A DNA stretch of 64,000 nt, from contig OY294046.1 in assembly GCA_958510825.1 (NCBI GenBank), positions 10,580,847 to 10,644,846 on the forward strand. The letters are read 5' to 3'. The position numbers and the translations under genes were made by a program. This document shows positions 58,601 through 64,000 of the stretch, piece after piece; position 1 is the stretch's first letter, and every line of letters starts with the position of its first letter. Under the pieces are notes generated by a model that worked only from the letters and a program-made list of their open reading frames with translations, was not told where the DNA came from and did not search any database. This DNA is from Brachypterus glaber (Eukaryota > Arthropoda > Insecta > Coleoptera > Kateretidae).

Positions 58601-60778
58601 CTGTATATATATATATATTGGCATTTATTTCTTAAGACATGATGAATGATTTTTTTAGGTATATATATATAATGTATTATGTTAAAAGATAGATGCCAAT
58701 ACCCTACAAAGTGCTATTTAGTTTACGCACTGTGCCGTCAGATTCGTATTCTCTCATAAAACGCTGTATATCTACTTACCCATAGTTTTTACCCATTCAA
58801 AATGAATTTAAATTGGCCATTTTTTCGTTCGCGCCAATAAACTAGATGCATTATTACGCATTCTAAAGTTAATAATCTTTTTAAGGTATAGTTATTTTAA
58901 ATTTGCCGCTAAATACTCCACAAACTCCGACTTACACTGAAGCATGTGGCTTGTTTTGAATATCAACACATAACCAAAATTTATAATTTTTGTTTACTTA
59001 CTTTTTTTATGATGTTTTGATGTAAAAAAAGAGAATTGATAAAGCTGTTACTAAAAACACTTTTGTATTCCTGTAAAAACAAAATTTGCTTATAAAATCG
59101 CTTTTATTCCAATAATATAGAGGAATAAACCATTGTTTTGTTCTCGTTAATGGCACGTCAATGCTTTACGGTTGTGTACATTGGGCTAGTCATTTCGCTT
59201 ACGACGCATGCGTATCTTACGTTGCTATGGTAATTTCGAGATTGTTTACAAGCGGGAAGGTTAAAAATAACTATACCTTAAAAAAATAAACTTGAAAAAC
59301 ATATATTTCTATGTCTTTATATAGTTTTAACGCAAAACTTTAATTATTTATTATGTCATAGCAGGAGCTACATTATGTATAATTTAGGATTTTTTGTCAC
59401 TTCCGAATTCGCCAAAAATGAATCGAATTTTCGATTTTTAAATAAAACGCGCTGTGTATTTTTACATTTTTTAATTCAGAAATAAATTCTGAGAACAACC
59501 ATGTGTCACTTGTCAATTTTCGACAGGTCATATTATATTTTATTTGAATTTAAATTTTTAATCTTTAGTGTTTTAATGCCAAGTTCTTTTAAATAAACTA
59601 TTCATGTGTGGTATCCAAAGGACTTTTACCTCAAGAATGAACATGATGAAATCTATCGTATGCTTTGTTTGAAGCGTGAACCAACTACAGTGAGGGGCTG
59701 GTGGGGAGTGACTATTGTTTACACTTAGTACCCGTAAAGAGAGAGAATGAATGTGTAAACTCACAGTCTAATGTCGTAAACTTTGTCAAGCAATACAGTG
59801 TTGCCGGTTGCAACACCTGCTTTAGATATTTTATTGTAAATTTTAAGAAATATTAGTTTTATTTGAGTTTTATATGAACTAGTAGTTTAATTTTAATAAA
59901 TTTAATTATATTACATTATCAAATATAATTATATTGTCGTAGTATAGTAGTTTTTTTAAATTTTAATGTAGGTATAAAGATTTATCATAATGATAAAGTG
60001 ATAATCACGCAACATCGCTCTGGTTACCAGAAGGTCAAAACTAGCGATACTTATGTTTACACCAGAAGCAGTATCGCGTACGTTTATGTAAACAAACAAA
60101 CAAAAAGATGACACCTTCATAAACATTGGTCTAAAATAACTTCTTGAGGTAAAAGTTCTTTGGTGGTATCAAAATGTTCACACGAAAATTATCTTTCATT
60201 TTAACCTAATGAGCCACCATCATTTGAAATAAAAATGAAAATAAAAATGACTTATAGACCAAAGTATGATTTTCGAAATGTAAGATCCCACCAAATTTAG
60301 AGTTTTGGGAGAAAAATCTAAATAGGATTTTTCTTAAGATACTAGACCAAAAAATAAGCGAATAAGCTAATTCTAAGCTAATAAGTCTCTCTAGATTTAA
60401 AATAAAAATTTAAATAACAAATGTCATGACCTGTCATAAAATGGCAATTGACACATGGTTGTTCTCAGAATTGATTTCTGAATCGAAATATGTAAAAACA
60501 GTTTGATTTATTTCTGCCCTAACCGAAAGTGCCAAAACATAATTGATTTTATTTTTTTGTGTGCCTTTGTATCTGAAATTCATCATCTTTTTTAAGATTA
60601 TCCCTGTACGATTATAGCAGGCGAAGACATCCCGGAGTCCCGCGAAACGGAGCTACACGCCTTGGGAGCAAAGATCTTCAAACTTCCTACTATCGACGAT
60701 TCTCAATCCAAAGAAAAAATGTATGCGGTTGTTGAGGATATGCAGAAAAAAGATCCCTTTTTATACTGTATAGACCCG
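49516..60778 (+). CDS. Cbs: Cystathionine beta-synthase-like, first four coding exons (3' end outside window)
   Basis: Joining 49516-49604, 53216-53322, 58230-58400 and 60597-60778 gives 549 nt, exactly 183 codons, with all phases matching. CBS condenses homocysteine and serine to cystathionine (transsulfuration) and is PLP-dependent, with an N-terminal haem site. Seen: [14 protein letters not shown], where Cys12 and His25 keep the human C52/H65 spacing; Lys79 in NPGATNKDR aligns with PLP lysine K119; GNTGIG loop; helix [11 protein letters not shown]. Odd: the asparagine loop TSGNT reads TIGNT (Ile108), the usual GGSVKD reads GATNKD, and the conserved MPEKMS segment after the next strand reads AGEDIP. 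The start ATG has an in-frame TAA 12 bases upstream. The remaining catalytic core and CBS-pair domain must lie to the right. It may be a divergent paralogue or a gene losing activity; all four exons are open. Confidence 0.9.
49722..50802. mobile_element. 1.08 kb TIR element in CBS intron 1
   Basis: CACACAGGCGGAATTTTCTA with a 39-bp arm faces its complement at 50764-50802. Internally a block with AGGCGGCAGCCATATTGGAT is repeated at 50525 and 50648. Confidence 0.75.
50803..52049. other. CBS intron 1, unassigned
   Basis: A 166-codon frame starts within the TIR at 50770 and has no recognisable domain. Near 51375-51552 a frame reads [20 protein letters not shown] then [13 protein letters not shown]; it looks protein-like but ends at a stop and is unrecognised. 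Confidence 0.25.
52050..52557. mobile_element. Element with TCCTGGGACCC ends, hosting a smaller MITE
   Basis: TCTCCTGGGACCC faces GGGTCCCAGGAGGA; the interior holds 52251-52497. Confidence 0.55.
52251..52497. mobile_element. MITE with ACACGTTCGCTGCCG ends
   Basis: ACACGTTCGCTGCCG at 52251 and again at 52408; inverted CGGCAGCGAACGTGTT at 52481. Three copies of one terminus suggest nested or tandem insertion. Confidence 0.65.
52731..53193 (+). repeat. R1 dispersed repeat, copy 3, ending at a CBS acceptor
   Basis: Matches 10990-11890 without the nested MITE. Ends about 23 bases before exon 53216. Confidence 0.75.
53216..53322 (+). CDS. Cbs: CBS-like exon 2: start of the catalytic fold
   Basis: Acceptor ACATTCTTTAG ends at 53215 and donor GTAAGT starts at 53323. 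It reads (W)[19 protein letters not shown] then [16 protein letters not shown] plus one base, matching the human ILKKIGDTPMVRINKI region. The R1 repeat ends only about 23 bases before the acceptor. Confidence 0.88.
53670..54728. mobile_element. 1.06 kb foldback TA element in CBS intron 2
   Basis: CAGGGTGTCTCAATGAAACC to CGTTAAGACACCCTG, TA-flanked. The arms pair over about 500 bp, with a small hairpin of AAATGTAGAAT at the centre (54199-54223). Confidence 0.85.
54729..55541. other. CBS intron 2, nothing supported
   Basis: AT-rich, no repeat partner recognised. Confidence 0.3.
55542..56370 (+). repeat. Y repeat, copy C
   Basis: Same boundaries as copy B. A different repeat follows directly (56371-56450, GGTACTAGTGGGTAAA), which recurs reversed at 61040-61150. 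Confidence 0.8.
55887..56015 (+). CDS. 42-residue ORF in Y repeat, copy C
   Basis: [40 protein letters not shown] and NL. It differs from copy B at five or so residues, with length, start and stop kept. See 47266-47394 for what it might be. Confidence 0.35.
   Translation: MESEMQSDDSGTPSEIRVQAKTVRENLLPQKSIYGGCTSSNL
56740..58085. repeat. 405-bp tandem array within a TIR element
   Basis: GATCGCAAAAAAGCGTGAAA occurs at 57122, 57527 and 57932, exactly 405 apart. Each unit includes AACATTAGATGGCGCCA. The left 120 bp (56757-56875) is the inverted form of the unit's end, so the array looks like a TIR element whose right part was duplicated. It lies just before CBS exon 58230. Confidence 0.85.
58230..58400 (+). 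CDS. Cbs: CBS-like exon 3: PLP lysine and asparagine loop
   Basis: Acceptor AATTACTTAG ends at 58229; donor GTAACA starts at 58401. AC completes Tyr, then [39 protein letters not shown] and [17 protein letters not shown] plus G. The PLP lysine is in TNKDR. The loop Ser is replaced by Ile. Confidence 0.9.
58547..58766. mobile_element. 220-bp MITE in CBS intron 3
   Basis: CGTTTTATGAGAGAATATGA faces TATTCTCTCATAAAACG, arms of about 60 bp with a (TA)n centre. Confidence 0.8.
58867..59292. mobile_element. Element P, intact copy 2
   Basis: Same ends as 32651-35111 but only about 425 bp; it provides the empty site for the Penelope insertion. Confidence 0.8.
59455..60500. mobile_element. Foldback-like element ending near CBS exon 4
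   Basis: TTCTGAGAACAACCATGTGT near 59490 faces ACACATGGTTGTTCTCAGAA near 60450. A second inverted pair (ACTTTTACCTCAAGAA / TTCTTGAGGTAAAAGT) lies inside. Confidence 0.7.
60597..60778 (+). CDS. Cbs: CBS-like exon 4
   Basis: Acceptor CTTTTTTAAG ends at 60596 and donor GTAACA starts at 60779. It reads [40 protein letters not shown] and [20 protein letters not shown] then Pro, ending in phase 0. HALGAKI matches the human RALGAEI segment. No further exon is recognisable up to 64000. Confidence 0.87.
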
Positions 60779-62422
60779 GTAACATTTTTTTTACTTTCTC
60801 GTAAAGTACAGGGTATCCCAACTAACACATATAAAAAGTTTTTATCCAATACATACAGATAATAAGACAATTACCAGCTTTATTTTAAAAAGATAAACTC
60901 AATAATAACCCCCGCGTGGCTTTTACTTTATTGAGTGGATAATTATTTATTTTACCCACTCAACTGTCACTTGTCAAATTATTTTCTTGTAAATGTCATT
61001 AAAATTTTTAATAAAAATTCCTAAGCTATTTATTGGATAAAACCTTGTATGGCCCTCATGGGTAAACCGATATTGCCCTCTCGAAAATTAACCTGGTTAA
61101 TTTTCTCATGGCAAATATCTTATTTTACCCACTAGTACAATAAATAACTATTTAGCGTTTATTAAAGCTATCAAAATAACATTTATATCGAGTGTATATT
61201 GACTGACAGATTTTATCTCGATTTTTTTAAGAATCACGCCAAAAAATTACTGATCTGTGTTATCTGGAACACTAGGTATTGTGATCGAAAAAAACTTTTA
61301 TTTGCCTAAATTACGTTATTTTTTCCTAAAACGTTAAGAAACATAAAAAAGTCAAGAAAAATATGACGTCTTTTAGTCTGTTCATCGATCTGTCTGTCTC
61401 CACGAAATTAAGAACGCTATGAGCTCGATACCTTAAATTTTGCATAAAGATTTATTTTTATATTATATTGGACAAATTCGTATTTGAGCAAAATAGGTTG
61501 GGGTAAAAGGAGGGTTAAATTTTTGTTCTGGCCAAAAAGTTTTTTATTACTCACAGCAAAAGAAAAATTCAAAAGCCACCTAAAAGTTAAAAAAAAATAC
61601 ACTATTTTTAATTTTTTTTTCAAGACCACTCCCCCAAAATGTAAAGAATTGTTATACAGCGACATCCATAGGAAACAAAATCAAAATAATTATTAATTAT
61701 AATAATTAATTTTTTGCACGACCAAGACTAAAACCTAATTTTACGCTTTAATTTTCGGGACTAGACTTGCCGTTTTTCTCCCTAGGGAATAAAAATCATG
61801 GCAACCTTGATAATATTAAAATATTATACTTACTATGTGCTTTGCTGGTTCAAAAATTAGGTTTGGTGGTGTTTTGTAATAAATTAGCGATTCAAACCAA
61901 TTTATTTGATTTTAACAAAGAAAACCTTTAAAAATAACATTGTTATAACAATTTATACATAACTTAAAATTTATCATCTTCGTCCGTTTTTTTGACGTTT
62001 GTGTCAACCATATTAAAAAACAATTGAAATCGCGATAGCCATGAAACTGACTTTTCGCAATTTACAGGCATCTTGATTAAATTACGAAAATAAAAAAAAT
62101 AAATAATAATATTTTTTTTTTAAACTAAATAAAACCCCTTTAAATCAAGAAATAGTACACCCATGTACCCTTTACAACCCCTTTAGAGTCTTCGGTTAAC
62201 CGGTAAGTCATAAAAAAATTTTTGTCAAAAAAATAAAACTAACCTAAAAACATATCAAAAAAAAAATGTTGCTTGCTTTATGATATTACAAGAATGAAAA
62301 ACAATTAACCCCCCCCCCCTCTAGTTTTTTCCCTCTTTTTCAGATTGTGAACACCACTAGTTTGTTTTAAATTTAATGTAATGTAAAAATACCCCAAAAA
62401 TTAATTATAAAAAAAAAAGTTA
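60779..62422. other. CBS intron 4, mostly unassigned
   Basis: Holds the 61040-61150 repeat (TTACCCACTAGTAC) and a poly-C tract near 62310. No further CBS exon seen. Confidence 0.4.
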
Positions 62423-63324
62423 GAGGAAAGTCGCCTAATTTCGGATACCATTTACAATGTATTCAATATTTAATACTCGGTATTACTTTTTGATATTTTT
62501 TTATATAACCAGATACAACTTATTATAGCGAACCATGATTTATTATAAAAGCAATTTCATTACAGTTTATTTTTTCCAAAAAACACGGTTAAAAAAAATC
62601 AGCGCATTTTTGTGCATTTGAAAAAGGGCTCCTAATTTCGGACATATCCGAAAAAATTTTTTCAAGAGTAGATCTGGATCCCGTTGCTTATGTTTCTTGT
62701 AATTTCTTCACATTTAAGACGTAATTTAATCATTAAGCGATTTTCTACGAAATACTATAGGAACTATAATTTTAGATTCCCAATTTCGAATATCTTAGTA
62801 TCTTAGGTAATTTTCGTTTTTTCAAAATTGTTTATCTTAGTTTGTTGTATCATTATAAAAAAAATAATTAATGGTTGGTTATCCTGAATAATAATTACCT
62901 TGCGGATATCCGAAATTGGGAATCAAATGCACAAAAATGGTCTATCCGAAATTAGGCAACTTTCTGCTTTTTAGATTAGAAATTTGTAGAATGTTTACGT
63001 TTTCAAATTGCTTAATTATGAATAGTGGATCAACTTAACTAACATCATAACTTACCCAAGACAGAATCACGAACTTTTATAACGATTATTTATAAAATAA
63101 ACAAGCATAATAATGCAACTGAGCACAAAACTGCCATTTGCAATATAAACGATTTGTGCTGCCATTTAAAGGGGAGAAGCTCTACCGTTATCATATTACA
63201 GGACGGATTTAGTTTGACTTTTGGCTTCACATAAAAGTAGGTTTCTGTTTACCTTTGCAGACAGTATCTTAAATACACTACTATCCGAAATTTGGAAACC
63301 ATCCGAAATTAGGCGCATTTCCTC
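62423..63324 (-). mobile_element. 902-bp element V, copy 2 (reverse)
   Basis: Same length as copy 1 and nearly identical; TA on both sides. Confidence 0.87.
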
Positions 63325-63570
63325 TATGTTTTGTACCTAAGACATTTTTTTTGTTCCACAGCCTTGAGGATGTTTATATAAAATAAACGAAACTAGTCGG
63401 CAAACCATATTGTTTTTTGTACGTTCCCAACACCCAAGAACCGCCAAATTAATAAAAAATAGGAACGAGATAACTCAAATATAAAAAAACCGATTTCAGA
63501 CGCGTGGTTTTTAATTTTAATTTTATCTACCTACCTAAAATATGTTTGGTCCTGCAAAAAATAGTGTATA

Positions 63571-64000
63571 GAGGAAATGCGCCTAATTTCGGATGGTTTC
63601 CAAATTTCGGATAGTAGTGTATTTAAGATACTGTCTGCAAAGGTAAACAGAAACCAACTTTTATGTGAAGCCAAAAGTCAAACTAAATCCGTCCTGTAAT
63701 ATGATAACGGTAGAGCTTCTCCCCTTTAAATGGCAGCACAAATCGTTTATATTGCAAATGGCAGTTTTGTGCTCAGTTGCATTATTATGCTTGTTTATTT
63801 TATAAATAATCGTTATAAAAGTTCGTGATTCTGTCTTGGGTAAGTTATGATGTTAGTTAAGTTGATCCACTATTCATAATTAAGCAATTTGAAAACGTAA
63901 ACATTCTACAAATTTCTAATCTAAAAAGCAGAAAGTTGACTAATTTCGGATAGACCATTTTTGTGCATTTGATTCCCGATTTCGGATATCCGCAAGGTAA
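63571..64000 (+). mobile_element. Element V, copy 3, cut by window end
   Basis: First 430 bp of the 902-bp element after TA (63569-63570); very close to copy 1. Copies 2 and 3 form an inverted pair 246 bases apart. Confidence 0.85.

Noticed and set aside
60799..60862. Extension of CBS exon 4 to the in-frame stop near 60860
   Set aside because: The protein similarity to CBS stops at a GT donor at 60779, and the residues beyond it are low-complexity intron sequence.

Overview
This is AT-rich, intron-containing animal DNA, most likely from an insect. The evidence is spliced genes with canonical GT-AG introns, a tRNA-derived SINE, a Penelope-like retroelement, a hAT element and very many TA- and TTAA-flanked miniature inverted-repeat elements (MITEs). 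I lean towards a repeat-rich genome such as a beetle's, but the sequence does not prove the order. No prokaryotic operon, CRISPR array, rRNA or intact virus is visible.

Two host genes can be read, both on the + strand. At the left (747-5011) are the last three coding exons of a Rho-family small GTPase: 747-861, 3236-3353 and 4797-5011. All splice phases match and the protein ends in a CAAX box (CIIS). Its P-loop exon lies left of the window. At the right (49516 to beyond 60778) is the 5' part of a cystathionine beta-synthase (CBS) gene: exons 49516-49604, 53216-53322, 58230-58400 and 60597-60778, again phase-perfect, giving the first 183 residues. The N-terminal haem-ligand Cys and His and the PLP lysine are present. 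The substrate-binding asparagine loop and a conserved stretch after it are altered, so this may be a diverged paralogue. The rest of the gene lies right of the window.

Between and inside these genes nearly everything recognisable is mobile DNA. 1-6 kb: TTAA MITEs, a foldback element and a SINE inside the GTPase introns. 7-31 kb: foldback and TA MITEs, often nested, three copies of an R1 repeat, minisatellites and one possible decayed terminal exon (19161-19474). 32.6-35.1 kb: a TIR element split by a 5'-truncated Penelope-like element carrying an RT plus GIY-YIG reading frame, inverted terminal repeats and hammerhead-like motifs. 36.1-36.6 kb: a hAT element with an internal minisatellite. 38-49 kb: more nested elements, including a 2.35 kb TIR element holding two copies of a repeat with a conserved 42-codon reading frame. 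49.5-64 kb: the CBS introns, with a 1.06 kb foldback, a 405-bp tandem array, a third copy of the 42-codon-ORF repeat, and two and a half copies of a 902-bp element.

Several insertions can be ordered because an empty site occurs elsewhere in the window: MITE into R1, and Penelope into the 32651-35111 element. The genes do not form one pathway. The window shows two unrelated host genes embedded in, and expanded by, transposon-filled introns.
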